Of a stretch of 64,000 nucleotides of DNA, positions 17,380 to 26,453 are shown piece by piece. The position numbers and the translations under genes were made by a program. Source of the stretch: Cupriavidus necator N-1 (GTDB taxonomy: Bacteria > Pseudomonadota > Gammaproteobacteria > Burkholderiales > Burkholderiaceae); NCBI RefSeq assembly GCF_000219215.1, contig NC_015727.1:1-64000 (forward strand), written 5' to 3'. The stretch's first letter is position 1. Every line of letters starts with the position of its first letter. The notes beneath the pieces were generated by a model, which made no database searches, had not been told where the DNA came from, and saw nothing but the letters and a program-made list of their open reading frames with translations.

Positions 17380-18227
17380 ATGAAGCGACTCAATGTAGAG
17401 GTTTGGTCAGATTTCGTGTGTCCGTGGTGCTGGATTGCAAAGCGCCGCCTAGAGAAGGCGGCGAAGGCCCTAGCGGGTACGGTCGAGGTGGTGGTCTCCC
17501 AAAGATCCTACCGGCTTGCGCGAGGCTTGGTCCCCGAGGATTTCAGCAGCGCGCTTTACAAGAATTTGGTAACCGAATCGCTGCCGACGGGATGATGGAT
17601 GCAGTCACTCAGATGGGCGCCATCGAAAGGTTGGTGTACAACTTTGGCACTATGCGGTTTGGCGATACGACCGACGCTCATATGCTGGTGAAGTTAGCCG
17701 ACCCCGCCGAACAGCACCGGCTAATCGAACGGATCTTCTCTGCAGCCACCACGGAAGGGCTTGACATCTTTGATAGGAGCGTCCTTAGCGGTATTGCGAA
17801 GGACGTAGGGACCGGAGGTCAGATCAATTTCGATGACAGCCGTATCGTAGCGGAGATCGAGCACGAAGAGATGGCCGCGAATCGAGTTGCCAACGGTGTG
17901 CCTCTCTTCGTGTTGAACGGGAAATCTTACCTGTCAGGTGCACGAGAGGTTGCGGTGTTCGAGAGAGCTCTTCTCCAGGCTGCGATAGACGCTCCAGAGG
18001 GGCTGGCCGACATCGGTGCGATCTGTGGGTGCCGAAGGCTGCAAAATCTAGCAAGTTTATGGCGGGTGGTCGTTTCGAAGACGGTGTATGGACTCATTCT
18101 CGGTCCAGTGCCCGGTCTGTGGGATGGCTGTGGGTCGCATAGCGACCCGTTTCCGCCGTTCGGGCTTGCGCAGTCGCTATGGCTGCTTCCAAGGAATAAC
18201 GGCCCGTCCAACCAGAGAAGGGGGTAG
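17380..18227 (+). pseudogene. FrnE-like DsbA-family oxidoreductase, frameshifted
   Basis: The first frame begins MKRLNVEVWSDFVCPWCWIA with the CPWC redox motif and runs to SSALYKN. The match then continues in another frame (FGNRIAADG, ERLVYNFGTMRFGDTTDAHML, EHEEMAANRVANGVPLFV, YLSGA). A single inserted base near 17560 explains the shift. The start at 17380 has AGGAG upstream. The homologous part ends near 18050 with LADIGAICGC; the frame then runs on to 18227 because the normal stop is missing. Both defects argue for a recent pseudogene. A sequencing error could explain the frameshift alone. Confidence 0.75.
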
Positions 18228-18377
18228 GGGCTTCGATGTGCAGAGAGCAGTGTAGTGGACCCGCGCTCGCGTTGAGTGCGGATCCTGCACTGCCGCATTG
18301 CGCGCGTTGTCATGCCGGCCTGACTGTGCCGGGGCGTGGTGCATCTCGCCGACGCGCCGGCACGGGAGGCGTAGACG

Positions 18378-20474
18378 CTAGTGGCCTGCGGTGAGGATCA
18401 GGGCATCGAGCGCCACCGCGCCTTCCCCTTGTGGTCCGACCCATACCGGATTAAGTTCGGCTTCTTCGATTTCGGGATGGCTAACTGCGAAACCCGATAC
18501 CTGCACAAGCAGGTTCGCAAGGGCGTCAACATCGGCGGACGGGGCATCCCGGAAGGCGCCTAGATAGGCGGCATTGCGGAGCTCGCTAAGCATGTCTAGC
18601 GCGTCTTCCTTGCCGATGGGCAGGACGCGATGCGAGACATCCTTCAGAAGTTCGACAAAGATGCCGCCCAGACCGACCGTGAGCACCGGGCCGAACGCCG
18701 GATCCCGATGCACGCCGACCAGCATTTCGCGGCCACGTGTATCGTACATACGTTCCATCAGTACACCATCGATCGTGGCGTTCGGCCGCCGAGCCGCCAC
18801 ATCGGCGAGGATCCGTGCGTATGCGGCAGTGGCCTGCTCCTCGGAGCGGATGTTGAGATGTACCCCTTTGACCTCAGTCTTATGCAGGATTTGCGCGCTC
18901 GATACCTTCATGACCAGTGGGAACCCGATCTCAGCGGCGACCGATTCTACTTCGTCTGCGCTGCGCACCAGCACCCCACGTGGCACGGTAATGCCACTCT
19001 GTCCGAGTATGCGCTTGGCGGTGGCTTCGTTGTACGGCAAGAGGTGTCGCGCTGGGGTGGCAGCCGCAGGAGGCGGTGCGACCAATGTCGCACCCTCGCG
19101 AGCCTTCGGAGCGGCAAGTTTCAGCGCATTGAGCGCCTTCGAAAGCGAGACGAACGGCGCCAGTCCGGCTTCCTCCAGCATGCGAAAACCAGCGCCGTGC
19201 CGCCGGCTCATCCAGACGGGTACGATGGGCCGGGGGGCGTTTGCGCTGGCGTCGATGATGGCGCTGGCGATGTTGTCCGTCACCGGGCCATAGTCCGCAG
19301 GGATCGGCACCAGCACGGCGCCGACATCGGGATCTTCCGCGACCAGGCGCAGGCACCCGGCCAGTGCGTCGGTGCGCTTGAGCGCTTCGGCGGTCACGTC
19401 GACCGGATTGCTGACCGCCGCGAAGCCCGGCAGGCGCTCGCGCAGGCCCTCGGTCGTAGCCGGCAGGAAGTCGGCAAGCTCCAGACCCTGCAATCCCGCC
19501 TGGTCCGCCGCCATGGCAGCGGCGCCGCCCGAAAACGTGAGAATGGCCAGCTTGCGCGAGGTCGGCGGACGCTCGCCGGCTAGCAAACGGCTGACAGCGA
19601 CAAGATCATCGAGTTCCTCGACCTCGATCGCACCGAACTGCCGGAAGACAGCACTGTTCACCGCCGCCGCACCGGCAATCGAGCCAGTGTGCGATTGCGC
19701 GGCACGCACACCGTATTCGGAGCGTCCCACCTTCAGCACCACCACCGGCTTGCGATGCTGGCGCGCCAGGTCGAGCGCCGCAATCAGCCGAGTACCATGC
19801 TTGATGCCCTCAAGCAGCACGGCGATGACACGGATCTGCGGATCACTTGCCATATGAGCGATGAAATCCGGGGCGCCGAGGTCGAGTTCGTTGCCTCCCG
19901 ACATCCACAGCGCCGCACCGACACCGTGTGAAAGCCCCTGCAGGATGTTGCGGCCCGAGCCTCCTCCCTGCGTCACGATGCCGACTGACCCCGCGTGGAT
20001 GTCCGATTGGAACGCCGGCGAGAAAGTCATGCCGATGCGGTCGGTGAGGTTGGTCAGCCCCGGGCAGTTCGGCCCATATACGCGCAGCCCCGTCTCGTCG
20101 CACAGCTTTTTGATCTCCGCCTCGATCGCTTGGCCTTCCGCACCGGCCTCGGCGAAGCCCGACGACATTACGATGGCGAAAGGAATCTCCCTGGCGGCGC
20201 AATCGCGCAGCGCATCGAGGACCAGTTCGACTCGCACCATGACCAGCGCCACATCGATGGGCGCCGGCGGCACGGCTGCAACCGAAGGCCAGCAGCGGTA
20301 GCCCTCGGCGTCCTGCATCTTCGGATGAACGACGAACACTTCTCCGCGAAGCCGCGAATGCCTCGTCAGGTTCTCCAGCAGGCGTGCCCCTTCGCTGTTG
20401 GGCCGCTGCGAGCCGCCCACGACGAGGATGTTGCGAGGCCGCACGAGGCGGGACAGATCAGGGAATTCAGGCAT
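18378..20474 (-). CDS. Acyl-CoA synthetase (NDP/ADP-forming), ATP-grasp fused
   Basis: A 698-residue protein with a CoA-binding Rossmann domain (RPRNILVVGGSQRPNSEG onward), a succinyl-CoA-ligase-like middle region (TQGGGSGRNILQG, LDLGAPDFIAHMASD) and a C-terminal ATP-grasp domain (KRILGQSGITVPRG, then MKVSSAQILHKTEVKGV, then GLGGIFVELLKDVSHRV). The fused single-chain arrangement is common in beta-proteobacterial catabolic operons. It interconverts an acid plus ATP and CoA with acyl-CoA plus ADP. Start at 20474 has GGAGA 8 nt upstream. Last gene of the minus-strand operon reaching from 25704; substrate unassigned. Confidence 0.87.
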   Translation of the reverse strand: MPEFPDLSRLVRPRNILVVGGSQRPNSEGARLLENLTRHSRLRGEVFVVHPKMQDAEGYRCWPSVAAVPPAPIDVALVMVRVELVLDALRDCAAREIPFAIVMSSGFAEAGAEGQAIEAEIKKLCDETGLRVYGPNCPGLTNLTDRIGMTFSPAFQSDIHAGSVGIVTQGGGSGRNILQGLSHGVGAALWMSGGNELDLGAPDFIAHMASDPQIRVIAVLLEGIKHGTRLIAALDLARQHRKPVVVLKVGRSEYGVRAAQSHTGSIAGAAAVNSAVFRQFGAIEVEELDDLVAVSRLLAGERPPTSRKLAILTFSGGAAAMAADQAGLQGLELADFLPATTEGLRERLPGFAAVSNPVDVTAEALKRTDALAGCLRLVAEDPDVGAVLVPIPADYGPVTDNIASAIIDASANAPRPIVPVWMSRRHGAGFRMLEEAGLAPFVSLSKALNALKLAAPKAREGATLVAPPPAAATPARHLLPYNEATAKRILGQSGITVPRGVLVRSADEVESVAAEIGFPLVMKVSSAQILHKTEVKGVHLNIRSEEQATAAYARILADVAARRPNATIDGVLMERMYDTRGREMLVGVHRDPAFGPVLTVGLGGIFVELLKDVSHRVLPIGKEDALDMLSELRNAAYLGAFRDAPSADVDALANLLVQVSGFAVSHPEIEEAELNPVWVGPQGEGAVALDALILTAGH

Positions 20475-20566
20475 CGGGAAAGTCTCCGTTTCTTCATTCA
20501 ATTCGTACTCAAGTCGTTTGAGCCGGCAGTGAGCGTACTGCCTACCATACCGGTTAAGCGCGCTTT

Positions 20567-21532
20567 CTACTTGGACAGGCTGACACCCTTGGCGGCCACC
20601 AGCTTGCGCCATTTTTCGTACTCGGCGGACAGCATCTGCGTCACGACGGCCGAGCCTCCATTCAGGGGCACCATGTGAAGCTTGCGCAGATAGGCAACCG
20701 TGTCCGGTTCCCGCGTGATCTCTCCGACAACCGACTCCAGGCGTTTCAGCACGGCGGGCGGCGTGCGCGCGGGGGCCAGCAGAAAGAACGAGCCCGTGGT
20801 TTCGAAGCCCTTCAGCCCGGACTCCTCCATGGTCGGCACGTTCGGAAGCTCGCCGCTGCGCGTGCGGCTGCTGATGGCGAGCGGCCGGAATTTGCCGGCT
20901 TCGATGAACGACGCCGCACCCGCCACGTTGTCGAAGATGACGTCGATCTCGCCGGACAACAGCGCCTGCTCGGCGGGAGCGGCACCGCGGTAAGGTACGT
21001 GGGTCATCTCGATGCCGGCCATCTGCTTGAACAATTCGCCGGTCATGTGCATCGACGTGGTGACGCCGGCCGAGCCGAAGGTCAGGTGCCGCCGCCTGGC
21101 CTCCTGCAAGAGGTCGTCCACGCTGCGGATGTTGGACTGCGACGACACCACCAGCACGTTGGCGGAATACGCCAGCGGCGCGATGGGCGTGAGATCGCGC
21201 TTCCAGTCGTATTTGCTCTCCCCCAATGCCGCATCGACCGCAATGCCGGTGGTCCCGATCACAAGCGCATAGCCGTTGGGCTGCGCATGCACCGTCGTTT
21301 GCACGGCAATGGCGCCGCCCTTGCCCGGCCGGTTCTCGATCACGAATGGCTGGCCGAGTTTCTCGCCAAGGCGCTTCGCATAGAAGCGCGCCAACAGATC
21401 CGTGCCGCCGCCGGCAGCGAACCCGACCGCAATCTTTACCGGGGCGCTCGGATAGGCAGCAGTTTCCGCGCGTGCCATGCCCATCGGCGCCATGACCGCC
21501 GTCGCAGCGGCAAAGGCCAGTAGTTTCTTCAT
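20567..21532 (-). CDS. Bug/TctC tripartite tricarboxylate transporter solute-binding protein
   Basis: Periplasmic binding protein of 321 residues: a signal peptide (MKKLLAFAAATAVMAPMGMA, then RAE), followed by YPSAPVKIAVGFAAGGGTDLL and the Bug hallmark ENRPGKGGAIA. The family binds small carboxylates for TctAB-type permeases, or works as a sensor. No tctA/tctB genes are in the window, so it is an orphan Bug protein. The start at 21532 has AGGAGGAG upstream. Lying among CoA-ligase, PrpD-like and lyase genes, it probably captures the acid degraded by this operon. Confidence 0.9.
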   Translation of the reverse strand: MKKLLAFAAATAVMAPMGMARAETAAYPSAPVKIAVGFAAGGGTDLLARFYAKRLGEKLGQPFVIENRPGKGGAIAVQTTVHAQPNGYALVIGTTGIAVDAALGESKYDWKRDLTPIAPLAYSANVLVVSSQSNIRSVDDLLQEARRRHLTFGSAGVTTSMHMTGELFKQMAGIEMTHVPYRGAAPAEQALLSGEIDVIFDNVAGAASFIEAGKFRPLAISSRTRSGELPNVPTMEESGLKGFETTGSFFLLAPARTPPAVLKRLESVVGEITREPDTVAYLRKLHMVPLNGGSAVVTQMLSAEYEKWRKLVAAKGVSLSK

Positions 21533-21610
21533 GGATCTCCTCCTGTCTGTTGATGTTTGCCTAGCGACTCTGTCGCTCCATCCAAGTTCTTTCACGTGTC
21601 CCTCGTCGCG

Positions 21611-22957
21611 TTACGCGGCCGCCAGCAAGTCATGCAGGCGCGGATACAGCACCGATGCGTCCAGCCGGTCGAGGCAGCCTGCCATTTCCCACAGCCCTCC
21701 GGCGCGCTCCTTGCCCAGGAGCGCGGAAGCCTTGCGCCGCAGCTTTGCGGTCTTCAAGCTGTACGGGACAGGTTCGGCAAGGTCCAGCCCCAGTGTCAGG
21801 CTGGCGCCCCCGCGCGTCTTGATGCTGACATGACACGCGGTGTCGGGCAGCGATGCATCGGTCTCGATAGCGATGCGGCGGGCCAAGGCAGTCAGTGCCG
21901 AATCCTGGCAGGCCGCGTCGGAAAACGACCCCAGGGCGCCGGTATCGATCTGGGCCAGCACCATGGCCGCCGTCATGGCCAGACTGAACTTCAGTTCCAG
22001 CCCGGTCCGCGGGGACGGGATGCAGCACACCGGCAGCCATTGCGGATGGATGACCAGGGTGACGGCCTCGATATCCTCGCACCGCAGCCTGCTCTGGTCG
22101 CGCAACGCCGTCAGGGCTTCCAGCGCGGGATGCGTGCCATGACAGCAGGCGTGGAACTTGTACTGGACATCCACGAAGCGGTGGCCTTCGGCCTCGAAGA
22201 GGTCGGTCGCGTCTGGCGAGGCGCCGTGGGTCGAGGCAAAGCCGCCGGCGCATTCGAGCGCATCCGGCCGCGCTACGAGGCCAAGAGAGGCCAGCGTCGC
22301 GCACTCCACGCCGTTGGCGGCCGCCATGCCGGCGTGGAACGGCTTGACCATCGTGCCAAACTGGCACTTCAGGCCTGCCGCGCGGGTTGCAGCGAGGCCG
22401 AGCGCATGGGACGCTTGCGCGGCGTCGAGCCCCAACAGGCGGGCTGCGGTGGCAGTCGCGTCGAACGTGCCCGATGTTGCCGTCTGGTGAAAGCCTGCGT
22501 TGTAGTGAGGACGGCCCAGCCACGCGCCGACCCGGCACGCGACCTCGACACCTGTCAGGAACGCCTCAAGCAGTTCCCGGCCGCTTGCCTGCGTTTGCTC
22601 GGCGACGGCCAGCGCCGCCGGCAGTACTGCCACGGTCGGATGGCCGACGAAGTCGAAATGCGTGTCGTCATAGTCCAGCGCGTGCGCCACGGTGCCGTTG
22701 AGCAGCGCGGCAGCCCGGGCGGGCACGCGCCCGGCAAGTCCGAAGGCACTGGCCTGCGGCGCACCGCCTTCCAGCGCGACCAGCTTGCGCACCGCGGCGC
22801 CGACGGGCTCCCGGGCGCCCGCGAGCGCCACCGTCAGGCCATCGAAGAACGACAGCCGGGCGATATCAAGGGCGTCGGCCGGTATCGGCGAGGTTCGGTC
22901 CACGGCAAAGCGCGCCGCCCGCTCCGTGATGCCGGTCATGGCAGGTACCTGGGTCAT
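21611..22957 (-). CDS. MmgE/PrpD family protein
   Basis: A 448-residue member of the 2-methylcitrate dehydratase superfamily. Seen: SFFDGLTVALAGARE near the N-terminus, DYDDTHFDFVGHPTVAVLPAA, CRVGAWLGRPHYNAGFH and HAGMAAANGVECATLASLG. PrpD dehydrates 2-methylcitrate; relatives include cis-aconitate decarboxylase and uncharacterised enzymes. Start 22957 has GGAGG upstream. It sits 17 bp downstream of a citrate-synthase-like lyase gene, so the pair may act on the same citrate-like tricarboxylate: the lyase cleaving a citryl-CoA-type ester, the PrpD-like protein dehydrating or isomerising it. The substrate is not shown by sequence. Confidence 0.87.
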   Translation of the reverse strand: MTQVPAMTGITERAARFAVDRTSPIPADALDIARLSFFDGLTVALAGAREPVGAAVRKLVALEGGAPQASAFGLAGRVPARAAALLNGTVAHALDYDDTHFDFVGHPTVAVLPAALAVAEQTQASGRELLEAFLTGVEVACRVGAWLGRPHYNAGFHQTATSGTFDATATAARLLGLDAAQASHALGLAATRAAGLKCQFGTMVKPFHAGMAAANGVECATLASLGLVARPDALECAGGFASTHGASPDATDLFEAEGHRFVDVQYKFHACCHGTHPALEALTALRDQSRLRCEDIEAVTLVIHPQWLPVCCIPSPRTGLELKFSLAMTAAMVLAQIDTGALGSFSDAACQDSALTALARRIAIETDASLPDTACHVSIKTRGGASLTLGLDLAEPVPYSLKTAKLRRKASALLGKERAGGLWEMAGCLDRLDASVLYPRLHDLLAAA

Positions 22958-22974
22958 GGAAGCCTCCGCGCACG

Positions 22975-23745
22975 TCACGGCAGTTCGTTGCGCGAGTCGG
23001 CGGACAGCACGTGCAGCCACGCCTTACTGGCGATTGGCGCCTGCTTTTCCTCCACCACGTGCGCCAGCAGCCCCGCCGAGCGACCGACGATGGCGAGCCC
23101 GCGCGCCATCAGCGGATCGAGAGCCAACTCCGCGATCATCGCGCCAATAGCCGCCACGGCGTTCAGCGGCAGCGATTTGCCCTTCTCCTCGCCAAACACC
23201 TCCCCGATGGCGTCCATCAGGCGCCAGTGCTTCCCGTAGTAGCCGTGGCGGCGAGACAGTTCGCGCAGCGCCGGCACGCGCGGGTCGCCGTGGATGTGGA
23301 TCGGATGGCCCAGCCCGAAGATCGGGCGGCGCGCCTCCCGATAGCGGCGGATCAGGTTGCGGGCAACGTCGTGCACGGCTTCGCCGCTGGCATCATCGGC
23401 CAGTTCCTGCGCCCCTTCCCGCAGCATCTCGGCGGCGTTCTGCATGGTGCCGAGAAAGACGTTGCCTGCGCCCAGCAGGCCCGCTGCTACCGCGCCCTGC
23501 AGTGCCTCGGGTGCGCCCGCGTAAGTCAGGCGGGCGGCCAGCGCGCTGGGCGTAATGCCGTGGTCGGCGGTGGTCACGAGGATCGCGTTGACCATCGCCT
23601 TCTCGCGCGCCTCGGGCAGCCGGACCAGCGTGGTGTGGAAGATCATGTCGATGAAGTCGAACTTGCCGATGATATCGTTTGACAGGTCGAGGCCGCGGAC
23701 AGTGATCTTGTCGATGGTGGTGAAGCCGATTTCGGTCTTGATCAT
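22975..23745 (-). CDS. Citryl-CoA lyase / citrate synthase-like protein
   Basis: At 256 residues it is much shorter than citrate synthase (about 430), matching the stand-alone citryl-CoA lyase-like group. Active-site-type segments are kept: LVTTADHGITPSALAARL (His corresponding to the first catalytic His) and GLGHPIHIHGDPRVPAL (second His). The C-terminal part (ADSRNELP) is short. Expected chemistry is Claisen cleavage or condensation of a citryl-CoA-type ester to acyl-CoA plus oxo-acid. It lies between an SDR gene and the MmgE/PrpD gene in the same operon. Whether it runs forward or in reverse is unknown. Confidence 0.85.
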   Translation of the reverse strand: MIKTEIGFTTIDKITVRGLDLSNDIIGKFDFIDMIFHTTLVRLPEAREKAMVNAILVTTADHGITPSALAARLTYAGAPEALQGAVAAGLLGAGNVFLGTMQNAAEMLREGAQELADDASGEAVHDVARNLIRRYREARRPIFGLGHPIHIHGDPRVPALRELSRRHGYYGKHWRLMDAIGEVFGEEKGKSLPLNAVAAIGAMIAELALDPLMARGLAIVGRSAGLLAHVVEEKQAPIASKAWLHVLSADSRNELP

Positions 23746-23756
23746 TCTCGTTCTCC

Positions 23757-24506
23757 TTACCCGTAGCGGCCGCCGGTCACGAACAGCGTCGTGCCGGTGA
23801 TGTAGCGCGCATGCTCCGAGGCGAGGAACGCCACCGCGCCCGCGATATCGGCCGGCTGGCCCGCGAACGTCACGGCATTCTTCGCCTTCGCGCCTTCGCG
23901 GATGGTCTCGTAGTTAGGCAGGCTCTTGAGGTACTCGGTTTCGATAAAGCCCGGCGCGACCGCGTTGACTGTAATGCCCTTGCGCGCCTGTTCCAGCGAC
24001 AGCGCCCGCGTGAAACCCACCAGCCCCGCCTTGGCGCTCGAATAGTTAGTCTGCCCCGGATTGCCGAACAGCGCGCGAGAGGCGATGTTGACGATGCGAC
24101 CCCAACCGGTCTCGTTCATTCCCGGGAGCACTGCGCGGCAGCAGTGGAAGGTGCCCTTGAGCGTGACGTCGATGACGATGTCCCAGTCTGCCTCGTCCAT
24201 CTTCAGCAGTGTGCGGTCTTTGACCAGGCCGGCGTTGTTCACGAGCACGTCCACGCCGCCAAACGCCTCGCGGGCGGCGCCTACCATCCGCTTCACGTCG
24301 TCCTCATTGCGCACGTCGCAGCGCACGCCGATGGCCCGTCCGCTGGCAGCTACGATTTCGCTCGCGGTCTGTTCGGCCCCGCTGGCGTCAAGATCCGTGA
24401 TGACTACGGCCGCGCCCTCGGCAGCCAGAAATCGTGCCGTTTCGGCGCCGATGCCGCGTGCCGAGCCTGTAATGATGGCGACGCGCTCCTTTAATCCCAA
24501 GTCCAT
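23757..24506 (-). CDS. Short-chain dehydrogenase, FabG-like
   Basis: SDR of 249 residues with TGSARGIG, NNAG (VLVNNAGLV), the Ser of NIASRALFG, and Tyr-x3-Lys in NYSSAKAG, ending FVTGGRYG. Strong similarity in style to 3-oxoacyl-ACP/CoA reductases. The start at 24506 has GGAGAAACC in front; the upstream in-frame extension to 24569 lacks SDR sequence. It lies in the run acyl-CoA dehydrogenase, SDR, lyase, PrpD-like, so it may oxidise a 3-hydroxyacyl-CoA formed in beta-oxidation. Confidence 0.88.
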   Translation of the reverse strand: MDLGLKERVAIITGSARGIGAETARFLAAEGAAVVITDLDASGAEQTASEIVAASGRAIGVRCDVRNEDDVKRMVGAAREAFGGVDVLVNNAGLVKDRTLLKMDEADWDIVIDVTLKGTFHCCRAVLPGMNETGWGRIVNIASRALFGNPGQTNYSSAKAGLVGFTRALSLEQARKGITVNAVAPGFIETEYLKSLPNYETIREGAKAKNAVTFAGQPADIAGAVAFLASEHARYITGTTLFVTGGRYG

Positions 24507-24546
24507 GGTTTCTCCTATGTTCGGTGTGGGTCTGGTGTGGCGTATG

Positions 24547-25704
24547 TCAGCGCAGCGCGGACAAGCCAAGCTCGTCCTGTGCCATCACCATGGCCAGGAT
24601 TTGGTTGGTCCCTTCGCCGATGCTCAGGTGGCGCGCGTCGCGGTAATAGCGTTCCACCGGGAAGAGGGTGGTGTAACCGGCGCCGCCATGTACCTGCAGC
24701 GCCGTCTCGGCGACTCGCAGCGCCGCGTCGCTGGCATAGCGCTTCGCCATCGAGCAAAGGATCCGGTTGTCGGAGTCGTTGCGATCGAGAGCATCGGCCG
24801 ACCTGTAGCAAAGCAGGCGCGCCGCCTCGACCTGAGTCATCATGTCAGCGATCATTTGCTGCACGAGTTGGAACGAACCGATCGGTCGACCGAATTGCAC
24901 GCGATCCTTAGCGAAGCGGATCGCCGCGTCCAGTGACGCCTGGGCGATGCCCAGCGCCGCGAAGCCGACCACGCTGCGGCCAGCATTGAGGTAGCGCTTG
25001 GCAATGGCGAACCCACCCCCCACCTCGCCGACGATATTTTCCGCAGGCACTTCGACGTCCTCGAACAGCAATTCGCCCAGCGGACTGCAGTGCATGCCCA
25101 TCTTGCCGAGCGGTGTGCACGACACGCCCGGCATCGACTTTTCGAAAACGAGGCAGGTCACGCCGCGCGAGCCATCCTCCAGAGGTGTATTGACGAACAC
25201 GATGCCGAGATCGCAGATGGGACCGTTGGTGATATAGATTTTTCGGCCATTGATGCGCCAGCCGCCCGAAGCGGTGCGTTCCGCACGGGTTTCGACATTG
25301 GCTGCGTCCGAGCCGATGTTGGGCTCGCTCAGGGCGAAGCAGCAAATCGCCTCGCCGCTCAGGATGCGAGGCAGGTACTTCTCGCGTAGTTCGGCACTGC
25401 CGGCACGCGCCAGTGCCGTGGCGGCGAGGTTGCTGACGCTGAGCATGCCGCGCAGGGACGGCCAGACGCGTGCGACCTCGGCGATCAGCGCGCCATAGGT
25501 GGTCATCGATAACCCGAAGCCGCCCTCCGACTCGGGCAGCAATCCGCCGATCAATCCGTAGTCGCGCATGGCGGCCACGATGTGACGGGGAACGGGGCGC
25601 TTCTCCGCTTCGTGCGCTTCCACGAGCGGGGCCACCTCGGCCTCCAGGTATCGGCGCAGCGAATCGACCAGTGCGACCTGCGTTGAGTCCAGCGAAAAAT
25701 CCAT
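24547..25704 (-). CDS. Acyl-CoA dehydrogenase
   Basis: FAD-dependent dehydrogenase of 385 residues. It has CFALSEPNIGSDAANVETRA and WRINGRKIYITNGPICDLG for FAD and substrate binding, RVQFGRPIGSFQLVQQMIADM, and the catalytic-glutamate segment SIGEGTNQIL near the C-terminus. It introduces an alpha,beta double bond into an acyl-CoA and passes electrons to ETF. First gene of the minus-strand operon, divergent from the MaoC operon, with a perfect inverted repeat between them. The two MaoC proteins next door would hydrate its product. Confidence 0.9.
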   Translation of the reverse strand: MDFSLDSTQVALVDSLRRYLEAEVAPLVEAHEAEKRPVPRHIVAAMRDYGLIGGLLPESEGGFGLSMTTYGALIAEVARVWPSLRGMLSVSNLAATALARAGSAELREKYLPRILSGEAICCFALSEPNIGSDAANVETRAERTASGGWRINGRKIYITNGPICDLGIVFVNTPLEDGSRGVTCLVFEKSMPGVSCTPLGKMGMHCSPLGELLFEDVEVPAENIVGEVGGGFAIAKRYLNAGRSVVGFAALGIAQASLDAAIRFAKDRVQFGRPIGSFQLVQQMIADMMTQVEAARLLCYRSADALDRNDSDNRILCSMAKRYASDAALRVAETALQVHGGAGYTTLFPVERYYRDARHLSIGEGTNQILAMVMAQDELGLSALR

Positions 25705-25848
25705 GAGTGCTCCTGTGGTGCAAGTGCGGCCGCGCTCAGCCGAGGCGATCGCTTTCCCCCGGTGACGGGGCGGACGCTTCTGGGAAACCCGGCAGCGCGA
25801 CTGTCGGAGACGAGATTAGAGGCGGGGTCGCCAAAAAAACACTTCCAT

Positions 25849-25887
25849 TTTGGGAGGGGTGTGCCGTAACACCGGACCCCTCCCAAA
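25849..25887. promoter_or_regulatory. Perfect 12-bp inverted repeat in divergent promoter
   Basis: TTTGGGAGGGGT and ACCCCTCCCAAA are perfect complements separated by 15 bp. The inner bases extend the pairing partly (GGTGT / ACACC). It sits midway between the acyl-CoA dehydrogenase (minus) and MaoC (plus) operons. The GGGAGGGG core resembles a MalT box, and a MalT-like regulator is encoded at 28954-31647, so this is a good operator candidate. Confidence 0.6.
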
Positions 25888-25996
25888 CCGGGAGGCTTTT
25901 CCCCGCCTGGAGTTCTCTAATGTCGAATCCGGCGCGACGCGGGGGGCAGGTTCCCCCGCATCACGTACTTCACACGATTCGAATCAAGGAGTTGAA

Positions 25997-26440
25997 ATGG
26001 TCGACAAGTCGCTTATCGGCAAGTCAATCGGCACGCGCACCATCGAGGTCGAAAAGGGACGTCTGCGCTTCTTCGCCAGCGTGATCGGCGAGTGCAATCC
26101 CATCTACGTCGACGAATCGGCGGCCAGGGATGCGGGTCATGCTTCGCTGCCAGTTCTTCCCAGCTTTCTTTTCTGCCTGGAGTCGGAGGCGTTTGCTTCC
26201 GTCTCGGCTTCCAAAGCGGCGGGGTTCGACCCGGGACGGGTACTGCACGGCGAGCAACAGTTCGTCTACCACGCCCTGGCGTATGGCGGCGACACACTGA
26301 CCTTCGACGTCAGGTTCGTCGACGCCTACGAAAAGAAGAATGGCCTGCTCGATTTCGTCGTCAAGGAAAGCCGGGTGACTAACCAAAATGGCAAACACAT
26401 TGCGGATCTGCGCGCCATCATCGTGCAGCGCAACGGATAA
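25997..26440 (+). CDS. MaoC-like dehydratase, N-terminal (FAS1-DH-like) type
   Basis: A 147-residue hotdog-fold protein: MVDKSLIGKSIGTRTIEVEK, then FFASVIGECNPIYVDESAA, LPVLPSFLFCL and HGEQQFVYHALAYGGDTL. This is the half of a split (R)-hydratase that usually lacks the catalytic Asp/His pair and supports substrate binding. Preceded by AAGGAG at good spacing. Followed 13 bp later by a second, catalytic-type MaoC gene, so the two probably form a heteromeric enoyl-CoA hydratase like the paired hydratases of steroid side-chain degradation. First gene of the plus-strand operon. Confidence 0.85.
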   Translation: MVDKSLIGKSIGTRTIEVEKGRLRFFASVIGECNPIYVDESAARDAGHASLPVLPSFLFCLESEAFASVSASKAAGFDPGRVLHGEQQFVYHALAYGGDTLTFDVRFVDAYEKKNGLLDFVVKESRVTNQNGKHIADLRAIIVQRNG

Positions 26441-26453
26441 GGGAGCGTTCGAC

